Shown: in pieces, positions 15,855 through 24,338 of the stretch
How the letters are laid out: each line of letters begins with the position of its first letter
Position numbering within the stretch: position 1 is the first letter of the stretch
Assembly (NCBI GenBank): GCA_031289285.1
Contig: JAITPT010000122.1
Location: forward strand, 1-26,892
From: Puniceicoccales bacterium
GTDB taxonomy: Bacteria > Verrucomicrobiota > Verrucomicrobiia > Opitutales > UBA953
Reading direction: 5' to 3'
Length of the DNA stretch: 26,892 nt
Made by a program: the position numbers and the translations under genes
The notes under the pieces: generated by a model
Database searches by the model: none
The model's input: the letters and a program-made list of their open reading frames with translations, nothing else
What the model was told of the DNA's origin: nothing

Positions 15855-17291
15855 ATGAACACGCCTCTCCCACCCGTTCCCCGCGACATCCGCAACCGCT
15901 ACGCCGACGACGGGGACACCGCAGACACCAGCAACACCTACCCCGCCGCCTATCCCGACGCCCCCGCCAACGCCGACACCTTCTACCCCGCCGACGCCTA
16001 CCCCGCCGACGCCTACCCCGACGCTCTGCCGCCCGTTCCCGAAATCGTCCCCGACACGCCCTTCAAACGCTTCTGGCGAAAGTTCGGCGGCGATAGCTTC
16101 CTCATCTCGATAGGCGTCCACCTCGTCCTTTTCATCCTCGCCTACCTCGTCATCAAAACCGTCATCTCCATCTCGACGAAACGCGAAGACGAGTTTGTGA
16201 CGGGCGCGGGCGGCGGCACCGGCGGCGAAAAAGTTTCCATGAGCGAGCACCGCATCAAGCCCAAGAACGCCAAGAGCGCCGTCAAGACCGTGCCCAAGCT
16301 CACGGTCAAAGGCGCATCGAGCGTCTCGCTTCCCGAAATGCCGAAGATGACAATGGCGCTGGAATCGGGCAGCCCGATGGGTGCCAGCTCAAAAGGATTT
16401 GGCGGCGGCGCGGGCGGCGGCATCGGCACGGGCATCGGCCCGGGGCGCGGCAACGGGCGCAACATGGTGTCGCTCTTCGGGCTGGGCGGCAAAGGTGCCA
16501 ACCAGTTAACCGGCACCCTCTACGATTTGAAAAAAGACCGGCGCGGAAGCAACCGCTTCGCATTCGGCAACGCAGGCGCACGCATCTCCGAAATGCACAA
16601 AGCCTTTCTCGGCGTCGCCAAAAGCGGCCAAAGTTTCCTCGACAAAAATTACCCCTCTGCCCCCGAAAAACTCTACGCCTCGCACCTGCTCATCCCGCCC
16701 GTCAACGCCGCGCTCGCCACGGCGGCCTTCAACTGCGCCGACAAAATTCAGGCACCCGGCTGGCTCGCGTTTTACGACGGCTACATCTCGCCGCCCGAAA
16801 GCGGCTCCTTCCGTTTCGCGGGGCTGGGCGACGATGCACTGCTCGTGACCGTGGACAACGACGTGAAACTCTGGGCACCGTGGACACAGGGCGGGATGCA
16901 GACGTGGTTCAAGGCAAAGCGCGATTGGCAACCCGCCGGTGCCTACGGCGCGTCGGGGCACTTGCCAAATCTCGGCAGCAACGGGCGCTACTACGGCAGC
17001 TGGTTCAGCATGAGCAAAGGCTCGCGCTACCGCGTCCGCATCGTCATCGCCGAGTGCTACGGCGGCCTGTTTTCCGCCTCGCTGCTCATCCAACAAAAGA
17101 GCCGCGTGGCCGACGAAAATCCGCCGCTCAACGTCGCGCTGCCCGTCTTCAAACTCGCGCCACTCCACGCCGACGAGTTGAAACTGAAAACAGGAATGCG
17201 CATGGCGTGGGTGCAAGAAGGCCCAAACTTCGGTTGCAAAATCAACGGCGTCACCGAGCCACGCCTCGACTCCACCTCCCGCCAACGCTGA
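15855..17291 (+). CDS. membrane-anchored PA14-like protein with TonB-like N terminus
   Basis: 478 residues. Residues 1-70 are Pro/Tyr/Asp/Ala-rich, with PADAY repeats. One membrane segment follows (about 81-104, SFLISIGVHLVLFILAYLVI), and its SIGVHLVL start resembles TonB and Tol-type anchors. Then comes a Gly-rich, probably flexible linker (116-215), and a C-terminal domain (about 240-415) with the PA14/fibro-slime pattern: APEKLYASHLLIPP, GWLAFYDGYISPPESGSFRF, GLGDDALLVTVDNDVKLW and a late MSKGSRYRVRIVIAE. PA14 domains usually bind carbohydrate, so a periplasm- or surface-facing sugar-sensing or adhesive role is plausible but inferred. ATG 15855 is chosen because the longer frame upstream covers the antisense GH29-like gene. 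It lies 147 bp before the PHP-like lipoprotein on the same strand. Confidence 0.7.
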   Translation: MNTPLPPVPRDIRNRYADDGDTADTSNTYPAAYPDAPANADTFYPADAYPADAYPDALPPVPEIVPDTPFKRFWRKFGGDSFLISIGVHLVLFILAYLVIKTVISISTKREDEFVTGAGGGTGGEKVSMSEHRIKPKNAKSAVKTVPKLTVKGASSVSLPEMPKMTMALESGSPMGASSKGFGGGAGGGIGTGIGPGRGNGRNMVSLFGLGGKGANQLTGTLYDLKKDRRGSNRFAFGNAGARISEMHKAFLGVAKSGQSFLDKNYPSAPEKLYASHLLIPPVNAALATAAFNCADKIQAPGWLAFYDGYISPPESGSFRFAGLGDDALLVTVDNDVKLWAPWTQGGMQTWFKAKRDWQPAGAYGASGHLPNLGSNGRYYGSWFSMSKGSRYRVRIVIAECYGGLFSASLLIQQKSRVADENPPLNVALPVFKLAPLHADELKLKTGMRMAWVQEGPNFGCKINGVTEPRLDSTSRQR

Positions 17292-17438
17292 GGACATCGC
17301 GCCCGCCTACCCGCGCCGCTCGCGCCCGCCGTCGCTATGGACAACACCGCCACGATGCGTATCGTGCCCTTCCCACCTGCGGCACTCCCGCCGCGCAACA
17401 TCATTCCTCAAACACCCGAACCAAACACACACGCCGCC

Positions 17439-18353
17439 ATGTTTCAAAACACCGTCCGCAAAATCACCCGCCTTCCCATCTTCGCCGCAGCCGTCGCAGC
17501 CGCCGCCGTCGCAGCAGCCATCGCCACTGGTTGCAGCACCTCCGACGGCCCGCCGCCGTGGTATTACCCCAACACAGAGGAACACCACGCAGGAATGCAC
17601 ACACTCCGCGAACACCACATCCGCCCCACCGATTGGCACGTGCATATTTTTCGCGGCGGGATGACACCCGAAAAAGCCATCGAGCGCGCCAGCCACAGCG
17701 GCATCCGCTCCGCCGTCGTAGAGAACCACGGCGTCGAATGGCCACTCAGCGACGACGCCAAGCTGCGCGACTACATCGCCAAAGCCCGCGCCGCAAAAGA
17801 CCCGTTCACCCGCAAACCCCTCCCCGTCGGCATCCAAGTCAACGACCGCGACTGGCACAAACAAATCGCGCCCGAACTGCTCGCGCAGCTCGACTACGTG
17901 CTCGCCGACACAATGATCATGGGCGTCACGCCCGACGGCAAACGCCAGCAACGCCTCTGGCAACTCAAAGAACCAATCCGCGACGCCGACGCATGGTTTG
18001 AAAAATACTTCGCCCACTGCCTCCGCGTCGTCAACGAGCCAATCTCCATCCTCGCCAACCCGACCTACCTGCCCGACTCCGTCGCCGCCCAATACGACCG
18101 CCTCTGGACACCCGAACGCATGACCACCCTCATCGAAGCCGCCAAGCGCAACAACGTCGCCATCGAGATCCAAGCCGCCTCGCCCTTCCCAAAAATCGCC
18201 TTCATCAAGCTCGCAAAAAAACTCGGCGCCAAGTTCACATTCGGCACAAACAACTTCACCGACAAACCGCAGAACCTCTCCGCATGGTTCCGCGCCGTCG
18301 AGGAGGCCGGCCTGACCGCCAACGACTTCATGATACCCCAAAAGAAATTTTAA
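17439..18353 (+). CDS. PHP-like metal-dependent hydrolase lipoprotein
   Basis: 304 residues from ATG 17439, which places a hydrophobic signal (13-30) directly before a lipobox IATGC (Cys32). An ATG 102 bp upstream would bury this signal, so it is rejected. After the anchor, DWHVH (65-69) gives the Asp-x-His-x-His start of a PHP-type metal site, with ENH at 95-97. The barrel continues through NEPISILANPTYLP and VAIEIQAASPFPK to KFTFGTNNF. The last motif is usually GSDAH-like, and here it lacks Asp and His, so the metal site is partly altered. Family members hydrolyse phosphoesters; the substrate is unknown. It follows the PA14-like gene and may share its transcript. The leader is A/C-rich. Confidence 0.6.
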   Translation: MFQNTVRKITRLPIFAAAVAAAAVAAAIATGCSTSDGPPPWYYPNTEEHHAGMHTLREHHIRPTDWHVHIFRGGMTPEKAIERASHSGIRSAVVENHGVEWPLSDDAKLRDYIAKARAAKDPFTRKPLPVGIQVNDRDWHKQIAPELLAQLDYVLADTMIMGVTPDGKRQQRLWQLKEPIRDADAWFEKYFAHCLRVVNEPISILANPTYLPDSVAAQYDRLWTPERMTTLIEAAKRNNVAIEIQAASPFPKIAFIKLAKKLGAKFTFGTNNFTDKPQNLSAWFRAVEEAGLTANDFMIPQKKF

Positions 18354-18520
18354 TTTTCTTGTTGCACTGCGGCGCGAATGACGTTCTTCTCCGCCTCGGT
18401 TTTACCAAAAACCATTTGCGCACCTGGTGGGAAGTCGGTTGGCGAAGGCCAAAGACAACTTGAAATCCGATGGTCGGGAACACGGGCGCAGATTTCACAG
18501 AATACAGAGAGAGTAAGTTA

Positions 18521-19033
18521 ATGGAAGTTACAGACAGCAAACTCTTCGTCGGCAACCTAGCATGGACCGCGACAGAAGAAGACCTGAAACAACACTTCGG
18601 ACAGTTTGGAAATATCCAGCAAGTCGAAGTCATGCGTGACCGCTTCACAGACCGCGCCCGCGGTTTCGCCTTCGTGACATTTGCCACGGCGGAGGAAGCA
18701 ATCAACGCAGTCAACAACACGGAAGGCCGCGAGTTCATGGGCCGTCCATTGAAAGTGAACGTTGCCCGTCCCCGCGAAGAACGCCCAGCCGGCGAACGCC
18801 GCAGTTTTGACGGACCGCGCCGCAGCGGCCCCGGTGGCCCCGGTGGCGGCGGCAGGGGCGGCTTCGCTCCCCGTCGTCCCTACAGTGGCGGCGGCGGTGG
18901 TGATCGCGGTGGCAGCTTCGGCGGCGACCGCCCGAAACGCCGTTTCGATTCAAATGACCGTTTCGGTGATGACCGTGGCAGGAGCGAACGCCCCCGCCGC
19001 GACCAAGACGGCTTCGGCGACAGCAATTACTAA
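18521..19033 (+). CDS. RNA-binding protein with one RRM and Gly/Arg-rich tail
   Basis: 170 residues. A single RRM spans about 5-83, with RNP2 KLFVGNL (7-13) and RNP1 RGFAFVTF (about 47-54), both aromatic-containing and intact. The tail (about 88-170) is rich in Gly, Arg, Asp and Pro (GGPGGGGRGG, RPRRDQDGFG), probably disordered and RNA-binding. This layout matches bacterial Rbp proteins, often cold- or stress-linked, that bind single-stranded RNA. ATG 18521 matches the usual start; an upstream ATG at 18470 adds non-conserved residues. GAGAGAG about 10 bases before the start is the only purine-rich ribosome-site-like sequence I see in the window. A strong terminator follows at 19089. Confidence 0.9.
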   Translation: MEVTDSKLFVGNLAWTATEEDLKQHFGQFGNIQQVEVMRDRFTDRARGFAFVTFATAEEAINAVNNTEGREFMGRPLKVNVARPREERPAGERRSFDGPRRSGPGGPGGGGRGGFAPRRPYSGGGGGDRGGSFGGDRPKRRFDSNDRFGDDRGRSERPRRDQDGFGDSNY

Positions 19034-19088
19034 GCTCGTTTAGCCCCGTGTGCCGCGCACACAAAACAAAAAATGACACTCCGAAAAC

Positions 19089-19124
19089 AACGCCACCGGA
19101 AAAAAACTCCGGCGGCGTTTTTTT
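19089..19124 (+). terminator. rho-independent terminator of RRM gene
   Basis: AACGCCACCGGA (19089-19100) pairs with TCCGGCGGCGTT (19108-19119) with one mismatch, a 7-base A-rich loop and a run of T to 19124. It is 56 bp after the RRM stop. Confidence 0.9.
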
Positions 19125-19161
19125 GCGCCCACGCCGGACGGCTCCGGCTCATCGGCGCGTC

Positions 19162-19343
19162 GGGTTTAACCACAAAGGACACAAAGGTTTCACAAGGGGC
19201 ACAAAAAAATCAGAAGGAAATCTGTGCGCGAGCGTGTTGGATCAAGAGATACCCGAAAACTCCCAAACTCAAAAAATCCCCCCCCCTCAAAAAAAACTTT
19301 GTGTCCCTTGTGTCATCCTTTGTGTCCCTTGTGGTTAAAACCC
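19162..19343. mobile_element. non-coding element bounded by about 45-bp inverted repeats
   Basis: The left arm 19162-19205 and right arm 19298-19343 are inverted copies with a few mismatches and small gaps. Both read GGGTT(T)AACCACAA and continue in CACAAAGG-type 8-mers. The 92-bp interior has no gene and includes an 8-C run. Its composition and design parallel the element at 13157-13552. It could fold into a very long hairpin if transcribed; alternatively it is two copies of one repeat in opposite orientation. Confidence 0.65.
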
Positions 19344-19400
19344 ATTCGCCCGCCCCTCCCCCACCGCCTTCCCCGCGCCCGCCGACATTAGCCCGCCTGT

Positions 19401-19428
19401 TTGCCGATTTTCGCCCAGCTTCTAACAT
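19401..19428 (+). promoter_or_regulatory. possible promoter of CoA transferase
   Basis: TTGCCG (19401-19406), a 16-bp spacer and TAACAT (19423-19428) give a weak sigma70-like match. About 135 bases of A/C-rich leader follow, with the last 60 nearly free of G and no Shine-Dalgarno sequence before ATG 19564. The rest of 19344-19563 shows nothing else. Confidence 0.25.
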
Positions 19429-19563
19429 CCACTCCCACCCGCATCCCGCCTTTCCAAACCGCGTAAAACCTATATCAGGCGTCGCCCTTTCCGGCGTTAA
19501 CAACGCGCACAACACAAACATCCATACTCAACAAACACACTCAAACACAGACGCATTCACATT

Positions 19564-21057
19564 ATGTCCAAACTTCCCTTCCCAATTCTCACGCCCGAAG
19601 AAGCGGCGGCACTCGTTGCCGACGGCTCGACGGTCGGCTTCAGCGGCTTCACTTCGACAGGCCAAGTGAAACTCATTCCGCAAGCCATCGCCGCCCGCGC
19701 CAAGGCGCTTCACGAGCAAGGCAAGCCCTATAAAATCAACGTCATCACCGGCGCCTCCACCAGTGCCGAGCTTGACGGTGCGCTTGCCGAAGCCGACGCC
19801 ATCAACTGGCGCACGCCCTACCAATCCAACGCTACCCAGCGCAAAGCCATCAACGCTGGCAAAATCCACTACTTCGACATGCACCTCTCGCAGGTGCAGC
19901 CGTGGCTACGCGCCGGTTTCCTCGGCCCCGTCCAGTGGGCTATCTTCGAAGCCGCCGAAGTCCGCGCCGACGGCTCCGTGCTCCTCACCACCTCCATCGG
20001 TGCCACGAACACCCTCGCCCGCATCGCCGACAAAGTCCTCATCGAACTCAACACCGCGCACCCCACCGCCATCCACGGTCTGCACGACATCTACGAACCC
20101 GCCGACCCGCCCCACCGCCAGCCCATCCCGCTCGTCACCGTCTGCGACCGCGTCGGCACGCCGCTGCTCCAACTGCGCCCCGAGCAAATCGCCGGCATCG
20201 TCACCAACCACGCCCTCGACAACGTCAAGGAGTATGACCCCGTTGACGACGCCACGCTCGCCATCGGAGCCAACGTCGCCGAGTTCATCATTCGCGAACG
20301 CCGCGCCGGACGCCTCCCCGACGGCCTCCCGTTCCAATCTGGCGTCGGCAACATCGCCAACGCCGTCACCGAAGCGATGGCAAACAACCCCGAAATCCCC
20401 AACTTCACGCTCTACTCCGAAGTCATCCAAGACGGCATAATGTCGCTCATTGACAAAGGTCGCGTGACGTTCGCCAGCGGCACCGCCGTCTCCTTCACCC
20501 CGCCCGTGCTCAGCAAAGTCTATGCCGATTGGAAAACCTACGCCGACAAACTCGTCCTGCGCCCGATGGAAATTTCCAACAGCCCCGAAATGGTTCGCCG
20601 CCTCGGCGTCATCACCATCAACACTGCCCTCGAGTTCGACATCAACGGCAACGTCAACAGCACGCACACCCTCGGACGCCAGATGATGAACGGCATCGGT
20701 GGCAGCGGCGACTTCACCCGCAACGCCCACGTTTCCATCTTCACCTGTCCTTCCATTCGCAAAGGCGGCGAGCTGAGCATGGTCGTCCCCGTCGTCAGCC
20801 ACGTTGACCACAGCGAACACAGCGTTGACGTGCTCGTCACCGAAAACGGCATCGCCGACCTTCGCGGCAAAGACCCCGCCGAGCGCGCCGAGCTTATCAT
20901 TGCCAACTGTGCTGCTCCCGAATACCGCGACCTGCTCCGCCGCTACGTCCGCGACTGCGGCACCACCCACGCCCAATACAGCACCGACAAAGCCACCGTC
21001 TTCCACCAGGCCTTCGCCCGCTTCAAAGACATGCGCAAAGCCGCCGACCTGCTGTGA
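19564..21057 (+). CDS. acetyl-CoA hydrolase/transferase family (succinyl-CoA:acetate CoA-transferase type)
   Basis: 497 residues, matching class I CoA transferases such as AarC/Cat1 (about 500). It likely moves CoA between succinyl-CoA or another acyl-CoA and acetate, used in acetate overflow or a fermentative/TCA bypass. The catalytic Glu lies in LYSEVIQDG (E286), the family's SEVIQD-type motif. Gly-rich CoA loops are QSGVGNIANAV (258-268) and MNGIGGSGDF (about 377-386). The C-terminal half contains VVPVVSHVDHSEHSVDVLVTENGIADLRG, typical of this family. The exact acyl donor cannot be read from sequence. It is monocistronic as far as I can see, ending 53 bp before the hairpin/CCTATTCGT repeat. 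Confidence 0.9.
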   Translation: MSKLPFPILTPEEAAALVADGSTVGFSGFTSTGQVKLIPQAIAARAKALHEQGKPYKINVITGASTSAELDGALAEADAINWRTPYQSNATQRKAINAGKIHYFDMHLSQVQPWLRAGFLGPVQWAIFEAAEVRADGSVLLTTSIGATNTLARIADKVLIELNTAHPTAIHGLHDIYEPADPPHRQPIPLVTVCDRVGTPLLQLRPEQIAGIVTNHALDNVKEYDPVDDATLAIGANVAEFIIRERRAGRLPDGLPFQSGVGNIANAVTEAMANNPEIPNFTLYSEVIQDGIMSLIDKGRVTFASGTAVSFTPPVLSKVYADWKTYADKLVLRPMEISNSPEMVRRLGVITINTALEFDINGNVNSTHTLGRQMMNGIGGSGDFTRNAHVSIFTCPSIRKGGELSMVVPVVSHVDHSEHSVDVLVTENGIADLRGKDPAERAELIIANCAAPEYRDLLRRYVRDCGTTHAQYSTDKATVFHQAFARFKDMRKAADLL

Positions 21058-21109
21058 ACACCGAGAGTGCCGGCGTCTCGCCGACATAGAGCGCCGCCGC
21101 CCGCAGCTT

Positions 21110-21195
21110 ATAGGTCTTATAGGACTTATAGGTCCTATAAGACCTATTCGTCCTATTCGTCCTATTCGTCCTATTTGCCCTATTCGTCCTATTGC
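21110..21195. repeat. hairpin plus CCTATTCGT tandem repeat, copy B
   Basis: ATAGGTCTTATAGGA (21110-21124) and TCCTATAAGACCTAT (21133-21147) form a perfect 15-bp stem with an 8-nt loop. From 21144 the 9-mer CCTATTCGT repeats about five to six times with small changes. It has the same design as 10674-10756. It lies after the CoA transferase and just before the GH2 start, so it may end one transcript or shape the next leader. Confidence 0.85.
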
Positions 21196-21233
21196 CGGAA
21201 CCTCCCTCACCTCCCCCTGTCTCCCGCTGCCTT

Positions 21234-24200
21234 ATGTCACGCTCACTCTCACGCCTCGCTCTCCTACTCGCCGCGCTACTCTGTGCCGCCGCCCCACTCG
21301 CCGTCGCCCAAACCACCACCGCCGAAAACGCCTACGTCCTCCCTGCCGCCGTCATGGGTGTCCAGTCGCCCTCCATTCTCCTCAACGGCACTTGGCAATT
21401 CCAATTCACCCCCAACAAAAAATGGGCAGACATCCTCGTCCCGGGCGAAGCCGCCATGCAGGGCTTCGCCATCGAGCACAACAAACCCTACCGCTACAAA
21501 ACCGCCGTCGCAGTCCCCGCCGACTTCGCGGACAAGCGCGTTTTCCTCCGCTTCGACGGCGTGTATAGCCACGCCCGCCTCTCGATAAACGGCACCTTCC
21601 TACGCGAACACCACGGCGGCTTCACCCGCTGGGAAACCGACATCACACAGCACGTCAAACTCGGCGAAAAAAACGAAATCTTCCTCGAAGTCACCGACCG
21701 CTCCGACGACATCTCCTACGCCTCCGGCTACGCGCACCACCCCATCGGCGGCATTCTCCGCGATGTCCGCCTGTTCGCACTTCCGCAAACGCACCTCTAC
21801 GATTTCTATACAGAAACACAACTCGACGCCCAATATAAAGACGCCGTGCTAAAAATAAACTACGCCGTCGCAAACCCAACTCCCGACACCGAAGTAGAAT
21901 ACAAACTCACAAGCCCCGACGGCAAAGAAGTCTCGCTTCTCCAAAAAACATTCCCGCTAACACCCACTTCCAAAACAAATGCCCGCGAAGACAAAATCGC
22001 CGTCAAAAATCCGTCAAAATGGGACGCCGAACACCCCAATTTATACACGCTAACCGTCACACTAAAAAAAGAAAAGAAAGAGATAAGCCACTTCATTAAA
22101 AAAGTCGGTTTCCGCGAAATAAAAGTCAGCGGCGTAAAAGTTTTAGTCAACGGAAAACCCGTAAAATGGCGCGGTGCCGACCGCCACGATGTCCACCCAA
22201 AATTAGGCCGTTCGACAACTCCCGAATTAGATTTACTCGACGCCAAATTATTCAAAGAGGCCAATATGAATTTTGTTCGCACATCGCATTATCCTCCCAC
22301 TGAACGTTTTGTGGAAGCGTGTGATGCACTCGGCATCTACGTCGAATGCGAGTCCGCCGTTTGTTTTTCTCACTACAAAGGCCAGTCCAATTCCCAAAAC
22401 AAACCCGCATTCAAAGACCGCTATTTTTCGCAATTCCAAGCAATGGTAAAAACATTTCGCGGACATGCCTCCGTCGCACTGTGGTCGCTCGGAAACGAAA
22501 GCCGCTACGGCCCCAACTTCCAAGCATGTTACGATTGGATAAAATCCGTGGATACCACTCGCCCCGTTATTTTTAGTTACCCCGAATTAGTCAAAATAAA
22601 AAACAAACCCTACGACATTCTAAGCAACCACTATCCACACACCGACGGAAGTGGCAGAAAAAAAAGTTTGCCGATTGAAAACTTCCAAGGACACGGCATC
22701 CCCGTCCTCTTTGACGAATGGGCGCACCCCGCTTGCTACACCTACAAAACTCTACAAGACGACCCCAATATCCGCGAGTTCTGGGGACAATCCTTAGACA
22801 AATTGTGGAAAGGCGTTTTCGCCGCACCCGGCGCATTAGGCGGTGCCATCTGGGGCTTTGTTGACGACATCTTCATGGTGCCCGTTCCCAAAGAAGGAAA
22901 GCCGTGGTGGATAGGCCACGGCCACAGCAAAAAACCAAAAAACACCCTCGGCAATTGCGTAGGTTTCGGAGAATGGGGCATCGTAGATGTCTGGCGTCGC
23001 AAAAAACCAGAGTTCTGGTCAACAAAAAAAGCATACTCCCCAGTCCGCATAGAGAAAACGGTAATAACAGATTTTCGCGCCGGAGAAGAAATAAAACTCA
23101 CCGTAGAAAATCGCTTCGATCACACAAACTTGAACGAATTGAAAATCCGTTGCCTGTATTCTGGAAACGCATTGAGTTTAACAGACATTGAGGAATTTTC
23201 CTTAATATCTCCTGCCGTCGCGCCGCATGAAAAAGGAGTGATAACTCTCCCCGCCAAAAATTGGAAAGAAGGCCAAAGCATCGCTATATACTTTCTCTCA
23301 AAAGGAAGTGTGATTGCCGAGGAGACAATCACCTTCGGCAAAGAAAAAATTGCGCTTCCCGAGACCCGTTTCACGGCACCGTTGCAGGCAACAGAAGACG
23401 CCGACAAAGTCGTCTTCAAAGGCGAAGGTTTTGAAGTGCCCTTCAATAAAAAAACCGGCCTACTTGGCAAAGTGCTTGTCGGTAAAAAGGTTGTTATCGA
23501 AAATGGCCCCTTCCTAAACTTAGACATCAACGGAAAACACGTAAGCAACGACAGCCTCTGGAAGAAAAAATCTTTCGCTTGGACGTGGAAAAACGGCGTC
23601 GCCGAAGTCACGCTCGAAGGCACTTATGGAAAACTCGAAACGAAAGTAAAAATAAGCGTCTTCCCGACGGGCAAACTGGTGTTCGATTTCAAAACGTCAG
23701 GAGAACCCAACGGGAACTTAAGAGAAAGTGGTTTGAAGTTTTATCTCCCCAACTGGGTGAACCATGTGGAATGGAAACGGAACGCCTACTGGAGTTCGTA
23801 TTTCGAGGGAGACCTTTCGGGCAGTGACGGAAGCGTCCAATTGGTAAAAGTCAAAAAGCCACCCTACGGAGAAAAACCGGAAACCGCATGGCAAGACGAC
23901 GCCTATAATTATTTCTACTGGGCAAACGCTGGCGCAAATAGCAAAAACCCGCTAAGCAACACCGTCAAAGGAATGAAAGAAAACATCCATTATTACCAAT
24001 TGCTTTCTCACACCACTGGCTTGGACGACGGCAATGACAGCGCAACCAAAATAGCCGTCATTTCCCCCGACGCCTCGCTCGCCTGCCGCCTCAGCCGCAG
24101 CGCCGACGAACAACTAATCCTCCACGTGAACTCCCGCTGGGACTACCCAGAAATTGCTTGGGGCAACTACAGCAAAAACCTCACCCCCACCCCCAATTCC

Positions 24201-24248
24201 GGTTCACTAACCCTAATCCTCGCTCCCAAACGCCCCGCACAAAAATAA
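21234..24248 (+). CDS. secreted glycoside hydrolase family 2 (beta-galactosidase-like)
   Basis: 1004 residues from ATG 21234, which gives a signal peptide (about 6-25, cleavage near AVAQ). A TTG 42 bp upstream would add Pro-rich residues before it and begins in the repeat. Domain order is GH2: jelly-roll sugar-binding domain (about 40-185, with LNGTWQFQF and LSINGTFL), immunoglobulin-like domain (about 190-298), then a TIM barrel from about 299 (GVKVLVNGKPVKWRGADRHDVHP, NFVRTSHYPP). The acid/base is E422 in ALWSLGNES and the likely nucleophile E495 in PVLFDEWAHP. About 350 further residues form C-terminal beta domains. It probably acts in the periplasm or outside on beta-galactosides, though GH2 also covers mannosides and glucuronides. 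The first 550 bases are GC-rich and the rest is AT-richer. Confidence 0.9.
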   Translation: MSRSLSRLALLLAALLCAAAPLAVAQTTTAENAYVLPAAVMGVQSPSILLNGTWQFQFTPNKKWADILVPGEAAMQGFAIEHNKPYRYKTAVAVPADFADKRVFLRFDGVYSHARLSINGTFLREHHGGFTRWETDITQHVKLGEKNEIFLEVTDRSDDISYASGYAHHPIGGILRDVRLFALPQTHLYDFYTETQLDAQYKDAVLKINYAVANPTPDTEVEYKLTSPDGKEVSLLQKTFPLTPTSKTNAREDKIAVKNPSKWDAEHPNLYTLTVTLKKEKKEISHFIKKVGFREIKVSGVKVLVNGKPVKWRGADRHDVHPKLGRSTTPELDLLDAKLFKEANMNFVRTSHYPPTERFVEACDALGIYVECESAVCFSHYKGQSNSQNKPAFKDRYFSQFQAMVKTFRGHASVALWSLGNESRYGPNFQACYDWIKSVDTTRPVIFSYPELVKIKNKPYDILSNHYPHTDGSGRKKSLPIENFQGHGIPVLFDEWAHPACYTYKTLQDDPNIREFWGQSLDKLWKGVFAAPGALGGAIWGFVDDIFMVPVPKEGKPWWIGHGHSKKPKNTLGNCVGFGEWGIVDVWRRKKPEFWSTKKAYSPVRIEKTVITDFRAGEEIKLTVENRFDHTNLNELKIRCLYSGNALSLTDIEEFSLISPAVAPHEKGVITLPAKNWKEGQSIAIYFLSKGSVIAEETITFGKEKIALPETRFTAPLQATEDADKVVFKGEGFEVPFNKKTGLLGKVLVGKKVVIENGPFLNLDINGKHVSNDSLWKKKSFAWTWKNGVAEVTLEGTYGKLETKVKISVFPTGKLVFDFKTSGEPNGNLRESGLKFYLPNWVNHVEWKRNAYWSSYFEGDLSGSDGSVQLVKVKKPPYGEKPETAWQDDAYNYFYWANAGANSKNPLSNTVKGMKENIHYYQLLSHTTGLDDGNDSATKIAVISPDASLACRLSRSADEQLILHVNSRWDYPEIAWGNYSKNLTPTPNSGSLTLILAPKRPAQK

Positions 24249-24272
24249 AACAAATGCAGGCGCACGGAAGGC

Positions 24273-24301
24273 TTGACAACCGACGCCTCCGACTGCACTA
24301 T
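24273..24301 (+). promoter_or_regulatory. putative promoter of AAA-ATPase gene
   Basis: TTGACA (24273-24278), a 17-bp spacer and CACTAT (24296-24301), followed by a 37-base A/C-rich leader to ATG 24339. The layout mirrors the 136-bp repeat units (TTGACT-N17-CATTAT plus A/C-rich sequence). The -10 match is only 3/6. Confidence 0.35.
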
Positions 24302-24338
24302 CACACGCAACAACCACTCACCCACCGCCTTTTTCCCA

